Source: Hippopus hippopus
Lineage: Eukaryota > Mollusca > Bivalvia > Cardiida > Cardiidae
Assembly (NCBI GenBank): GCA_946811185.2
Contig: OX328109.1
Coordinates: forward strand, 41,524,129 to 41,588,128
DNA length: 64,000 nucleotides
Direction: 5' to 3'
Shown: positions 33,891-48,800 of the stretch, piece after piece
Layout of the letters: every line of letters starts with the position of its first letter
How positions within the stretch are numbered: the first letter of the stretch is position 1
The notes under the pieces: generated by a model
What the model was told of the DNA's origin: nothing
Seen by the model: only the letters and a program-made list of their open reading frames with translations
Databases searched by the model: none
Position numbers and translations under genes: made by a program

Positions 33891-36800
33891 CTGAAAAAAA
33901 AACAGAAAACCACCTAAACCCTTTACCAAACAACAAAATTTTCGACGCACCCAAATGTAACCTTTTGCAGATAACAAAACATGATTGTGATTCAAAAGCA
34001 AGAGGGCCATGATGGCCCTGTATCACTCCACTGCCTAATAAGTAAAAACCCTACACACCAAACATTACAATACTTGACCAATTGTTTTCAAACTAGAAGA
34101 CATACAAAATTTTCTCTATAAAATCCCACAAAAACAGTTATGACCCCTGGGCAAAGCAGTTGTTGACCACAGAGCTATAATTACTTGAACCCTAGTAGTG
34201 GTCCACAAGATACAGCCCCATACCCGTACCTAGGTCTTATGGTAAGCACCAAGATGATTTTTAAAGTTTTCATTTTATAAGCCCATGTAAAGCTTGTGAC
34301 CCTGGGGCGGGGCCAAACTTGATCACAGGGCTATAAAATTGGCCCTCTTGGAAGACGCTCACTAGTTAAAGCTACATGCAAAATTTCGTAGCCCTAGGCC
34401 TTATGGCTAGGTACAGGAAGATTTCTTAAGTTTTCACTACACAAGCCCATGTAACACTTATGACCCCTGGGGTGAGGCCAATTTTGACCCCAGGGCTATA
34501 ATTTGAAGAAACTTTGTAGAAGTCTTTACATAAAGCTACAGGCAAAATGTGGTAGCCCTAGGCCTTATGGCTAGTTACAAGAAAATTTTTGAAATTTTTC
34601 CTATGTAAGCTCATGTAAAACTTGTGTCCCCCGAGGCAGGGCCAAATTTGACCCAAGGGCTATAACTTGGGCACACATGGTAGAGGCCCACTAGATGAAG
34701 CTACATGCAAAATATGGTAGTCCTAGGCCTTATGGCTAGGTACAGGAAGATTTCTAAAGTTTTCACTATATAAGCCCATGTAAAACTTGTGACCCCTGGG
34801 TCAGTGCCAATTTTGACCCCAGGGCTATAATTTGAAGAAACTTGGTAGAGGTCTACTAGATAAAGCTACATGCCAAATTTGGCAGCCCTGGGCCTTATGG
34901 TTTCAGAAAAGAAGATTTTCAATATTTTTCAGTTTTGTTGCCATGGCAACCAGAGTTTTTGAAGGAATCAAATTCTTTCAAGAAATTCTGAAGAGGACCA
35001 TGGCAGGATCATTTCTGTGATTTCTGTGAAGTTTCATCAAAATTGGATGGGTAGTTTCAGAGAAGAAGATGTTTGAAATAAAAGTTAATGCACATATAGC
35101 TCAATAGGTAGAGCGTAGGACTCGTGAATGTGATGTTTCGAGTCACTTTTCGTTCGATCCTCATGGCTGGCCATCTAAAATTACTAATAGTCTTTCAGAT
35201 GAGACGTTAAACCGAGGTCCCGTGTGACGGTGCTATACACCGAGCATGTAAAAGAACCAGGCGTAACTTAAGATGGGTTTCAGCCTGTATCTGCACTATC
35301 CCCGTAACAATACTAACAGCCTTCAGGGGGTGTTGCCCATATGGGCAACCGGTGGCGACGATAAATGAATGCAAATTCAATCAATCAATAATGCACGTAT
35401 GCATGCACGGACGCACACACATACCCACAACGGACACTGGGCCATGAAATAAGCCCGCTGGTCTTCGGCCAGTGGAGCTAATAATAACTCACATGGTAGG
35501 TCAGAAAACATTGTTGAAAAAGTAGAAAATGCTGGTTACCAGCATTTTCTTCTTTTCCCACAATGTTTTTAAATGACCTATTCCTTAGAGTGGAAAATAC
35601 TCAGGACTGTGTGGTAAGGATTAAAAGTCAATCCTGCTGGGTGACAACCCATTGCCTCAAGAGATCACTGTCTTGTAAGGTCACCATATTGTATTCTAAC
35701 GTATAATTGCATTGTAAAGGAGAACAGAATATTCATACAGAATATCATACATAAAGGCAGCCCTGCATTAGAGACCAACTCTACTCTGCTATCTCTTGTT
35801 TTAAAATGCCACTATGTTGTGGTTTACTGGAAAAATCTGTCGTAAAAAGGATCAGAAAAGCAGTCAACTCTCCGTTACAGACCAAACTTTATTATCCCAC
35901 CGCTGGTTACCAGAATTTTCTCTTTTTCCCACAATGTTTTTAAAAGCCTTCTTCTTTATGATTGTGAAAACACAGGACTGTGGGATAAAGGATTAAAACA
36001 CAGGGTCAATTGGTAAAGAGTTAGATATTTCGACTTACCTTAAATACCAACAAAACGCCCATACTTGGGGGATGTGAAATTGTGATAAAATTGACAACAG
36101 ACATTGTGTCAAACCTGAAAAATAAAATCCTAGAATGATGTACTGTTCTTTGGAAGTAGTAAGTACATGATTTATCCTTTTAGCAAATGAAAAAAATTTA
36201 GAATTGTCTAAACTGACAGCATTTGCAGATGACAAAATGTACTGGAATTAGACTCAAGTGATTGGATTTGTCCTTCAACAGGTAGAAAACACTGTAAGAA
36301 AGGGAAAAAATTCTAGTTACCAGCTTTTTTAAAAATTTTTCCCTCAATATTTTCAAAAGCCCTTTACCACAGTCATTACAACATCCAATCATTTGATAAA
36401 GGGTTAAACTTGAAAAGGACTATTCAATTAGTTTAAAGGCAGAGTAAGTATATTAAAGTGGCATGCAACCAGGTTTTGTTTCACAAATATTTTCAAATGC
36501 CTTAAAGCAGCATAGACCTAGATTTTGATCCAAAAACTGGGGGAAAGAAAGTTGATATTTTGTTTGGAAAATTTAAGGGGATGTGTCTGTTTATTCTTAG
36601 TTGGAGAAAAAATCAGAATCACTGTGAAAATAATTTGCCTCCACTTGAACTCACAACTGCATTTTTCAAAATCTTGTTATATGCAAATTTAAATCTTTAC
36701 CATGTAACAAAATTTTGAACTTGTTCACATTGAGAGCATTTGCAGACGTCAAATTTAAAGTTACTCAAAACCTGAAATTTTTCTTTCAAAGGGTAGAAAT

Positions 36801-39800
36801 CATTGCAGAAAAAGGAAAAAATGCTAGTTACAAGCATTTTCTCTCTTTCCCACAGCACTTTCAAAATGCTTCTTCTTTAGGGTTGTAGGGATTGTGTGGT
36901 AAAGGGTTAACAATCAATAAAAGTCTTGTTTCAAACACTATAGAAGAAGTGACCAGAGAAAGACAATATGGAGACTATTCTCTCTACACCAGAGCAGTGC
37001 TGTTTTACATGTAATGCTAACACATATCTCTTTAGCAGACAACAAACTTTTTGACTTATCTTAATCCAAATTATTTGAAGAAAAGAAATTATATACCATT
37101 CAAATGCTGGAAATTGCCTTTGAAAGGGAAGAAAAACTTTGTAAGAAAAGAAGCACTTTCTCCCTTTCCAACAATGTTTTTAAACACCTTCCTCCTGAAG
37201 CTTATTAAATTTTGGGATCCTGGGGTAAAGAGCAAATAGTAAGACCTGATGCAGGATGAAATCAGGGTATAGGGTAAGAAGGATGTACCCTGAGTAGCCA
37301 CTATCCTGACTGAATTTGCCTCAGATGGATGGATGGATGGACATACAGACTGTGGCGGAATAACAAGAAGTTAGGCCATAGATTGTATAGAAATGAGTTT
37401 ACTCCATCAAAGATCCATATAGCAGCATAACTTCTTGTCTGAGGATTAAGCCCCCCCCCATCCAGATCTTAGCACTGAGCAACATGGACAAAGTCTATAG
37501 ATGAATGTCCTCAATACACAAACCTGGGGTTTTAAATGGCCAGTAGTATGGTTTAACACTTTACCGGATAACAAAATTTTGGCCTTGATCAGATTGAAAG
37601 CATTTGCACAACACAAATTAAATGTAACTCAAAACAGAAAATCTTTAAAAACCTTGTGGGAAAAGGAGAAAATGCTGCTAATCATTTTCTCCCTATGCAA
37701 TCATGTTTTCAAAAGGCTTCCTCCTTAGGGTAGTTAAACCTCAGGATTGTGTGGTCAAGGGCTAATCATGCTGATGTTGAAAGGACAACAAACACAAGCC
37801 TGCCTGAAGCTGAAATCATATGAACTCACTACCTTGACAGACTGCACTCAGATTTATGATCAAAAGGATTAACTCTTTACCAAACGACAAAATTTTCGAC
37901 TGGTCCAAAATGAAAGCATTTGCAGACGACAAAATAAAAGTAACTGAAAATTTGAAATTTGTATTGGGAAGGGTAGAAAACATTGTGGGAAAAGGAGAAA
38001 ATGCTGGTTACCAGCATTTTCTTCTTTGCCCACAATGTTTTCAATAGGCTTCTTTCTCAGGGTCGTTAAAAGTCAGGATTGTGTGGTAAAGGGTTAATAG
38101 GTTAGTAAATTTTACCACAACTGATATGAGCCATACTCTGGCAAAAGGGGGTTTAATGCATCTCTGTGATAAATTATACCAAGCAATTTTCACATAATAA
38201 CGGGCGCATAAAATCCATTTTGACTAACAACCTGATGAATACTGAGGTAGAATGGTCCTTGGACATACAGAAAAATTGCAAAGAGCAAAACATTTTGACC
38301 CATGTCAGTCTGCACAGACTGCTCAGGCTGACATGGGTTGATACGTTTTGCAGATGCTTTAGACCCCGTTTTCACAGAGCAAGGCTCATATGTGGACTGA
38401 CTTTGAGCAGTCAAGATACGTCACTCCAATCACTCTGTCACTCTGTGCACCATTGAGCTAAAAAACAAGGACTTACGTGCTGACGCTAGGATACATGCCA
38501 GACCCAAATATACAGCTTGCAAACATTACAACAATAAAAAAAGATCTCCGCAAGTCTCCTGACGTGATTATTCGTTTACACATTGTCTCATGTTCATCTG
38601 CTTTGGCAAAATCGTAGGTCAGCCACTAAAACATGAAGAATAATTTCCATAATCCTTTTACCCTGTTTTCATCCTTTACCAAATGATAAAGTGGTTTTAT
38701 GACTCTATGGAAGATGACTTTTCAAAACATTGTGGTTGATGACTTTTTAAACATGGTTTTAATAAATCCTTTTCCCAAACAAAGTATCAGTGATTCTTCC
38801 AAACTGATAGGAAATGCAGACAACAAATTGGAAATTGGCACAAATGAACTGTTACAGTTCTCTGATAAGTTAACTCTTTACCACACAATCCCGTGTTTTA
38901 ACAACCCTGAGAAAGAAACCTTTTAAAAACATTGTGGGAAAAGAAGAAAATGCTGGTAACCAGCATTTTCTCCTTTTTCCACAATGTTTTCTACTCTTCT
39001 AAAGACACAAATCATCATTTGAGTCATGTTTAATTTATCGTCTGCAAATGGTTTCAATTTGGTTGAATCTAAAATTTTGTCGTTTGGTAAAGGGTTAAGA
39101 AACATTGTGTGAAAACAGAGGAATTGCTGGTAAGACTGGCTTTCCTCCTTTTCACCATTCATACTCTTTCAAAGACAAATCTTATCGCTAAAATCCGATA
39201 CAATTAGTTATATTAAAGGCTTTCAAATTGACAAAACCTCTGATATCTTGTGCAGAATTAACCCTATACGGTGTACTGCATGATCCAGAGTTGTATGACT
39301 TTGGAGTACAAACCTTTGAAAAATATTGCGTGAAAAGGAGAAAATTCTGATAAACAGCATTTTCTCCTTTTCTTAGGATATTTTCTACCGTTTTAAAGAC
39401 AAATACATATACTGTAACTTGAGACACATTTAGTTGGTCAGCTGCAATTGCTTTCAATTTGGAATCTATTAGTCCAAAATTTTGTCATTTTGAAAACAGT
39501 TAAACAATCATTAATCTTGGCTTAAAACCACAAAAAACCATAATTAACAAAATGAACACAAAAAATGTGAACTTGTTACCAAATGACGAAATTTTAGATT
39601 AGTTGGAATTGAAAGTATTTGGAAATTGAAAGTATTTGGAGAAAAAAAAAAATGTACCGGTAACTCCAAATTTGAAATTTGATTTGGGAAGCATTTTCTC
39701 CTTTTCCCACCATGTTTTCAAACTTGAATCAGAGTGTAACTGCTAACAACAATTTCAAAATTGGTTGCAATGAGTTATATAGGGTAAAAAACAATGTGGG

Positions 39801-42800
39801 AAAAGGAGAAAATGCAGGAAATGAAATCGTTTAAGAAGGTAATTTAGAACACTTGGTGAATAGAAGCCCTGGAAGACTGACTTATACAAGTACCTCTGTT
39901 AAGATTTGAGACACCATCAAAATATCATTGGATTTCGTATGTTTATGCTGCTTGATAAGACAGCCATGTCCATTGGAAGCCCCTGCTGACAGATGAGGTT
40001 GGTTGCCATTTATTTCATGCTTAGAGGTTTTGGGTAACATCATTGCCATGGGTTTTGTGATATTTTTCTCCACCTCGATAAATGTGTAGAGGTTCCAGCA
40101 CAGTAGCAGCACATGGAGAACCTCTTGTGTAATCAGTGTTAAGGAATAACAATTTTCTTACCAAGAGTAATATAGAGGTCTTACACCTATAAAAACAGTC
40201 CTTGAACCATATTAATCTACCATGTGGAATTGCATTTTAGTTCTAACTCTCATGAATTTCAAAGAAACACAAAGTCTAAATGACCGAACCATATTGATTG
40301 ACTGATTGTATGGTGTTTAACACCATTTTCAAAATTATTTCACTTATATTGCAGTGGCCTGTGCACCTATCCATGCTTTCCTGGAGTCTCTTTTACCACT
40401 ACTCCACACAATGTTCTTTCCAAGCCACTGGCTGCTTTCCAATATAACCATTGTCAAACCTATGGTCAGCGGTAAGAGAGGAATGAATCCTGTCGTAATG
40501 ACTATCATCAATCCTCAGAAAGAAATTGGCCGAGCCAGGAATTGAAACAGCGATCCCCTGTTCTCAAGCCTAGCACGCTACTGAATGAGCTACAGGGGGT
40601 CGGCCTAAATCATATTGACTAAACCATATGGATTACCCTATAAGTATTTGTGTTGCATTCTTTAGAAATAAAATATCAAGAACTTTCTGCTGTAACAGTG
40701 TTAAAGAGTATCAAGCTGTTTGTTTGTCACTTAACCTTTTACCACAGGATCCTGTGTTTTAACAACCCTGAACATTATTGTTTTTGAAAGCATTGCTGGA
40801 AAAGGGAAAAATACAGGTTCTTCTTTTCCCACTATGTTTACTACTCTTTCAGTGACAGAAATCATCATTTGAACCACATTTTATTAACACTGTTAAAGTC
40901 TAGGATTTCACTGTTTGGAAAAGAGTGAAAAACTGATAGCCAGGTCCGACATGGTCTGATAGCTGAATTGGTACAGTACAGCGTATTAACATGGTGAACA
41001 TGCTGTCCTGGGTTTGGGTCTGAGACAGGCCACTACATTTTTCTCCATCTGTTACATTTTGTGTCCAATATTAACATCTGCTTACCAATCACCAGAGTGA
41101 TGACATGGGTATGGTTGAGACAGTGAAATTAGCAGAATGTAGAAAACAAAAGGGCCACTGGCCCTAAAGCGATAACCGGAGTAAAATCACCTCTGACTGA
41201 CAAAACTAAAGAGATTCTGGTTGTAAAGATGTAAAACACATTTGTGTCAGTGACTTAGTTTTAAACCAACTTCATCTATTTTGCACTTATCGAGAGATAT
41301 CATCAAAACAAACATTCTGTCAGATTACCATGCGTATCAGGCTGAAAATATAGCATCTAGAGTGCAAACAAAGTTTTACTAAGATATGGTCCAGTGACCC
41401 AATTTCAAACTTATCACAGACATCATCAACACAAACATTCTGACCAAGTTCCATGAGTATCCAACTGAAAATGTAGTCTCTAGTGTGCACACAAAGTTTT
41501 TATAAGATTTGGCCCAGTGACTGACTTTTTGACCAGACGTGACCCAATTTCATATTTTTAATAGTACACAAGGTAATTGTTGAAGCCCAGACGACACACA
41601 ACACTCAATAGACAATGGACTTAGCACAATTACAAAACCTTTCCCTGAGCACGTTGTACTCAGGTGAGCTAAAAATACTGAAATGCAGTCGGACATTGCA
41701 GTGAGGATACTCAAACTTCTAAGTCTTCATCAGATGACAGAATTTTAGACTTTAGAATTTAGTCCAAATTGAAAGCATTTGCAAACAGCAAATTAAGTGT
41801 GGTCAAAATGATTAGAATTCTCTTGAATGAGTTGGAATGATGGTTGGAAATGGAGAAAATGATAGTTACCAGCATTTTCTCCTTTTACCACAAAGTTTTC
41901 AAAAGCGTCCTTCCTAAGGTTTGCTGCATAAAGCACTGACTCTTTATCAAATGACAGAATTTAAGACTTATCCAAATTTGGAAGCATTTGCAGGCTGAAA
42001 TAGAAGTAATAAAAAAATTGAACTTTGTTTTGGGGAGGGAAAAAATCATTGTGGTAAAGGGAGAAAATGCTGTTAACCAGCATTTTCTCCTTTTCCCACA
42101 CTGTTTTCACTTCCTGAGGGATCTTTCAGTTTTCAGTTATATTTGATTTCTTGTCTGCAAATGCTTTCAATTTGAACCAGTCTAAAATGATGTCATTTGG
42201 TAAAGAGTTAAGTCACATTTAACCCTTTACCAAACAATCCCTAATTTTTACGACCCTGAGATAGAAGCCTTTTGAAAACATTGTGGGAAAAGGAGAAAAT
42301 GCTGGTAACCAGCATTTTCTCCTTTTCCCACAATGTTTTCTTGGCTTCCTAAAACAAATTTCAATTTTCGAGTCTCATTAATTTTGTTGTCTGCAAATGC
42401 TTTGAATTTGGATCAGTCTAAAATTTTGTCGTTTGGTAAAGAGTTAATTTGTCATCTGCTAAAGCTTTCAATTTGGTACAGTCCAAAATTTTGTCATTTG
42501 ATAAAGACTTAAACTCAGGAATGTGTAGTCAAGAAATAATAAAAAGAAAAAAATCCTATCAAAGGATATCCCATGCTGAGTAAAATTGACAACGACAAAA
42601 ACCCAAAACAGATGGTGACCAGACGACTCTGTATCTCCGTGGAGACGGCTAGAGGGGCAACCAGAGCCAGTGCTGAAACATAAAAAAAGTGGAAAATTAA
42701 TGAAAAACAAACATTTATCATAAAAAAATAATAAATGTGTTTTTACGGCCTTGAGAAGGATACCTTTGGAAAGCATTTTGAATAAAAGGAGGAAATGCTG

Positions 42801-45800
42801 TTTTTACCATAATGTTTTCTACCCTTTCAAATGCAAATCCCAGAACGAGTTGACATGTTACCTAACAGGCTCTGTTTACACAGAATGCTATGAATGTAAC
42901 CAGGGTCTCAAATATTGTTTTTAAAGGCCTCCTAAGGGTTGTTAACACGGATTATTCAGTAAAGGTTTATAAGACAAATTCCATTTGAATTTAAGACAAA
43001 TTCCGTTTAAGCTATAATCAAATCATCTTCTGCAAATGCTTTCAACTTGGACATGTCTAAATGACATTTCCAAAAATTTTGTTGTCTGGTAAGAGTTAAC
43101 AGTTTACCACACAACACCAAGATTTAACATCCCTGAGGAAAAAGCTTTTAGAAAACATTATGAGAAAAAGAAAAAGTGCTCCTTTTCTCAGAAGTTTTCT
43201 ACCCTACAAATGATGGGAAGCAGGAGGGTGCCATTTATTGTAAAGCATAGAGGAATTCCCAAGTTATCAGTGTATCAATTTAACCCATTTATAGTTAGCT
43301 TGAAAAAGCACGCAAATGTAGAGAAAAATCAATACAAACATAATGGTATTGTGATTCACAACTCTGATCGTAGAATTTCTTACATGCACATGCATATTGT
43401 GTGTAATGGGCGCTACATCCTTGATATTCGTGTCTTAAGTTACATTTAATTTTCTGTCGGCGAATGCTTTCAATTTTGGCAAGTCGTCTTGTAAAAAGTT
43501 AAGGTACACATATAACAGTGGACATTAGGGTACAAATCTGACTGTGACACAATAAAGGACTCACCAAAAATGGACCAACTCAGGACTTGATTGATGAAGG
43601 GTGTATGTTGATCATGGTTCATAAGGTATGTTGTGTATGCCTGCATTGCTGTAGACAGAGCTACCACAAAGATCTGAAAGGAGAGCCACATTGTTATGAG
43701 CTGTGCTCTGGCAAAAGGGGGCTTAACCCTTTACCACACAATCCCGAGTTTTATGATTCTGAGAATCAAAGCTTTTGAAAACATTGTGGGAAAGAAGAAA
43801 ATGCTGGTAACCAGCATTTTCTCCTTTTCCCACAATGTTTTCTACCCTTCCCAATTTTTGAGTCAAACATAATTTGTCGTTTTCAAATGCTTTCAATTTG
43901 GACAAGTCTTAAATTTTGTTGTTTGGTTAAGAGTTAATGCATATCAGTTATCCATGATACCAGCCAAGTCATCACATCATTATGGATCCATAATAGCCAC
44001 TTTTTTAAAACAACCAACACAAGCATGAGGTAGACTGGACCTTTGATATACAGAAAACTAACCAAAAGCGAAAAGTTTTGGTGAAGGTCAGCCTGCGAGG
44101 ACTGCGCAGATTGGCCTTGGTCGAAACTTTTCGTAGATGCATTAAGCACCCTTTTCACAGAGCATTGCTCATATACTTAATGGTGTTCAGCCTTTAACCA
44201 AACCATCCTGAGTTTGAATGATCCTAAGCAAGAAGGCTTTTTAACTCTTTACCACTTTAACCCTTGACCACACAGTCCCAACTTTTATCGACCCTGGGGA
44301 GGAAGGCTTTTGAAAACTTTGTGGGAAAAGGAGAAAATGCTGGTAACCAGCATTTTCTCCTTTTCCCACAATGTTTTCTACCCTATCAAAGACAAATTCC
44401 ATCATGTGAGCTAAATTTCATTTGATATCTGCAAATGCTTTCAATTGGGAAAAGTCTACATTTTTTTGTGTGGTAATGAGTTAACTATATATTTGTGCCT
44501 ATGATTGACAAGCATGAGGCTTGGGGCTCTGAAGTCTCTAGCCCAAGGAAATGTTAAAGGCCCAGTAAAGGCCAAAATATCAAAGCAGGTGTCATAATAC
44601 ATTTAAATTTAAATTATACCATTTAAAAGTATGGAAAATATTGTGGAGATGACAGTCTGTTATCGTGTGGTTGGGCCATAATGTTAGTCGCTGGCAGAAA
44701 AAATAATTTTAAAATCAGGCAAAAAGTAAACAAAAGACAAAGCTACCTGGCAGGTTTTAAAGGTGGCCCTTCAGATTTTGGGACGAAAATTTTACAAAAA
44801 TACAAAAAAATCATCCTTATACTCCCAAAGCCTTTTAATTTTCATTCATAAAACCCCAAGAGTCGAAAACCATCCAACAACAAGAGAAATATGAGATTTA
44901 CTACGGCCCAGGTCGCCACCGACGGGAAATACGTTCTGTTTTTACATGAGCAACTCGCTCATTTACATACCGGAAATATACAGACGAAGCTTCAAACATA
45001 GCGTCCGAAGAAGACATTATGGAAAATAATTGCATGTTTGTTATGTTATGGAATTTAAGCGTCATTAGTCACGTGTGGGTCACTTGACATTCCTACAATG
45101 CTTTTTTTGATTTCTGGCGCGAAATCTAAAAATACCATAAGAGGCTATGTAGACTTTTAAGGGAACACCATCAAAAAAACTTTTTTTTTTGTAATTTTAT
45201 GATTCTTAATTATTGATGATTTGCATTGTTTTTTCATAAAAATTTCAGTGATATATATATTTTTTAATTTGGTGAGAAGTGAAAAATCTAAATACCCACC
45301 TTTAACCTAGTTTTGAAATTAATTTCTCTGTCAGCGACTAACACTTGGACCGACAGTACAATGACATATTGTCATCTTCGCAATAATTTCCATATTTTTA
45401 AATGGTATGATATCAATTCAAATGCATTTAAACACCTGCTTTGTTTACATTTGGCCTTTATTGTTACTTTAAAGTAACCATTTAGTAAACTATATGAGTG
45501 CAAAATATTACTGAAATCACTTTGCCTGCAAAACAATGTTACATACATGGCTTATTGCAAAGTTCGAGAACACAAAGCTAAAATTAAGACTCTTCATACA
45601 AGTGGGTAGAAACTCATTGCTTGTATCGAGTTTATGTAAGTTTTATCATAAGCTGCTAAAAAAGGGTGAATAAGGAATATAATAAATAGTATAATAAACT
45701 GGTTGCGTGTGATATTAAAAATCTGTCACTTGAATGGGGTTTGATGCATCCTTCGGACTCGTTTTTTCAACTGCATCACACCCCATTCCAGTGACAGACT

Positions 45801-48800
45801 TTTAATATCACACACAACCAGTTAATTATCCTCTGTATACCTGGTACTGCATTGTGATTTTGTAGACTTCAAGTTATGAGTAACAACTTAAGTGTTAGCA
45901 CAGTATTTTCTTAACAAAACCCTCTTTAGGTTAGAGTTACCCCACCCATTTTTAGTGATAGGACAACATACAAATCTTAACCAGTTGATTTAATATTGCA
46001 TGATATTACACCCAACATGTACAAGTTTCAGCGTATAAAAATTAAAGAAAATCAATTCATATGGCCATAAAAACAGCCTTTTTAGACACTGTTCTACTTC
46101 AGACAGCTTCACAATTTCTGATTTGCTACTCCATTTGATTTAGCTAGCCAATCAGAAGTTACCATCCTTAACCCTTAATCCTTAACCACACGGCAAAATT
46201 TTAGACCTATCATAACTGAAAGCATTTGCAGACGACAATTTCATAGTGGCTCAAATGACGCAATTTTTTTTCGATGGGATAGAAAACTTTGTGGGAAAAG
46301 GAGAAAATGCTGGTTACCAGCATTTTCTTCTTTTCCCACAATGCTTTCAAAAGGCTTCTTCCTCAGCATCCTTAAAAGTCATCATTGTGTGGTAAAGGGT
46401 TCAGAGTTAAAAAATCTTGAGAATTAGAAAATGATTTATGATAGTTTGTGAATACAGTCCCAGGTTTCGTGTATTTTTGATGTGAGAAAATAAGGTGATA
46501 ATATAGCAAGTAAAGTGAACAAACCAGAAAATTTGTAAACTTGGATCGAAGATTTCTAAACAGGCGCATGGATATCAAAGGTCTGTCTGATTGTCTGCAA
46601 AATAAAATAAATAAATACATTAGACATATTTGTTGATAAGTGGTTATCACAGCTGTCAACATTATGGCAATGGTGCCTATCTTGTTATGACCAGCAAGTC
46701 AAAAAAAAGAGCAAATGAGACAAGTTACCCCTTTACCAGACGAAAACAATTTAGCCTTGTCCAAATTGAAAGCATTTGCAGACGACAATTTCAATGTGGC
46801 TCAAATGGCGCAATTTTTCCTTGATAGGGTAGAAAACATTGTGGAAAAAGGAGAAAATGCTGGTTACCAGCATTTTCTCCTTTTCCCACAATGTTTTCTA
46901 AAGGCTTCTTTCTCAGGGTCGTCAAAAGTAGGGATTGTGTGGTAATGGGTTACACAACTGTAAAGGTACATTGCTGGGGTATTTGTTGAAGACTAACACA
47001 CATCCCCCTTTACTCAGGTGTACTTGATTTTCTCTTTTATTATCGTCACCACCAGTTGCCCATATGGGCCACCCCCATGACCCCCACCCCACCAAGGCTG
47101 CTAATTATGTTACAGGTGATAGTGCAAGATAAAGCACGAAACACGTCCTAAGTTATGTCAGGTTCTTTAATGTACTGCATGTATATAACCATAGCATGAG
47201 ACCTCAGTTTAAAATAATGTCTCATTACTTCAGATGGCCAGTCGTTGGGCTCAAACCCAAATCTGCAAGTGGCCTAAGACTTAACAGTCAAAAGTCCTTT
47301 GCTTTACCACTTGAGTGACCTGGGCTGGTCAACCAGCTGCAGTTGAATTCGTTAACTACATTCATTGCCTTCACTGTAACCACTGTGATGAATGAAGTTT
47401 AGCATAATGTTTCACAGCTGGGTTACTGATGGTGACTAACAGACAGAGTAATCCAATACTTTTGTAAAACTTTTTCAGCCATGGAAAGATAAAACTACAC
47501 ATGCATATCAACATCTTGCCTTGCCCGTCTCATTAGCATGTATTAAGGGGAGGTAATTATACTAACTATAACACTATCCATGAGCTCCTTGAAATTTTGT
47601 TTTGATAGTGCTCTTTACAATGCTCTTGCCAAGCCACTGACTGCTTTTCCACGTATACATTGACAAAAAATGCTCAAAAGAAAGATAGAAATGTATCTTG
47701 TTGCAATGACAATAACCAATCCTCAAAAAAAGAATTTGACCATGCTGGGATTTCACTTCACAGCAAATTGATCACAAAACCTCTATTTTACCTACTTTAC
47801 GAGCTGTGGAGCCTGGTATAAATGCACTAGGGATCAGTGATGAACTAATAATTGAGCAGTTTGATATAAATTGATCTAAACCTGAAACATACAGGAAATG
47901 GGAAAAGAAAGATTTTTCTTTTTCAGGAAAAGTCATTGCCTACTGAAAATATCACAACATTTTACAATCCCTTGTTTAACTCTTTACCAAACAATCCTGG
48001 GTTTTAACAACCCTTGGAAAGGAGCCTTTTGAAAACATTATGGGAAAGGAGAAAATGCTGGTAACCAGCATTTTCTCCTTTTTCCACAATGTTTTCTACT
48101 CTATCAAGGACAAACTCTGCCATTTAGGCCATCTTTAATTTGTCGTCTGCAAATGTTTTTAATTTGGACCAGTCTAAAATTTTGTCGTTTGGTAAAGAGT
48201 TTAATGATCCTGAGGGAGACAACTTTCAAAATCATTGTGGGGGAAAAAGGAGAAAATGCTGGTCACCATCATTTTCTCCTTTCCCCGTCAATGTTTTCTC
48301 TACCCTTTCAACAATGATTCCTGTCATTTCAGCCACATTTACTTTGTAATCTACAACAAATGCTTTCAATATGGTCGAGTCTACAATTTTATCTACTAGT
48401 AAAGACTTCATCCATAATCCACCAGAAGTAACAGTTCATTTAACAAAAAAACAAATTTTACCTTTTCAATAAAATACACAGAACTACTGCGACACAACCT
48501 GATAGTATACTGAAAACAGAAAATTAGAATCATTAAAATGACAATTACCACATTATCAACATTTAGAGTTTTTGCCTTTTTTCACACTCTCTATCATATG
48601 ACAAAATTCTTGACTCATCCAAACTGAAAGCGCTTGCAAAGGACACATAAAATGTGACTCAAATGATGAAACATGATTTCAAAGTGTTAGAAAAACATTT
48701 TGGGAAAAGGAGAAAATACTGGTAACCAGCAGTTTCTGTTTTTCCAAAAATGTTTTCAAAAACATTTTTTCCTCAGGACTGTTAAAACATGGAATTGTTT

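Larger units (their letters stand above)
40129..42569 (-). other. U12-type AT-AC intron in PIGN
   Basis: The 5' end reads ATATCCTTT, an exact match to the minor-spliceosome AT-AC donor. Near the 3' end is TTCCTTAAC (40146-40138), an exact match to the U12 branch-site consensus. The branch A lies about 10 nt before the terminal AC (40130-40129). The join makes an in-frame Gly codon and continues the family alignment. Confidence 0.93.

Noticed and set aside
33561..34010. 149-codon - strand open frame as a separate protein
   Set aside because: Only 33774-33890 is coding. The rest is PIGN intron read through on either side of exon (n).
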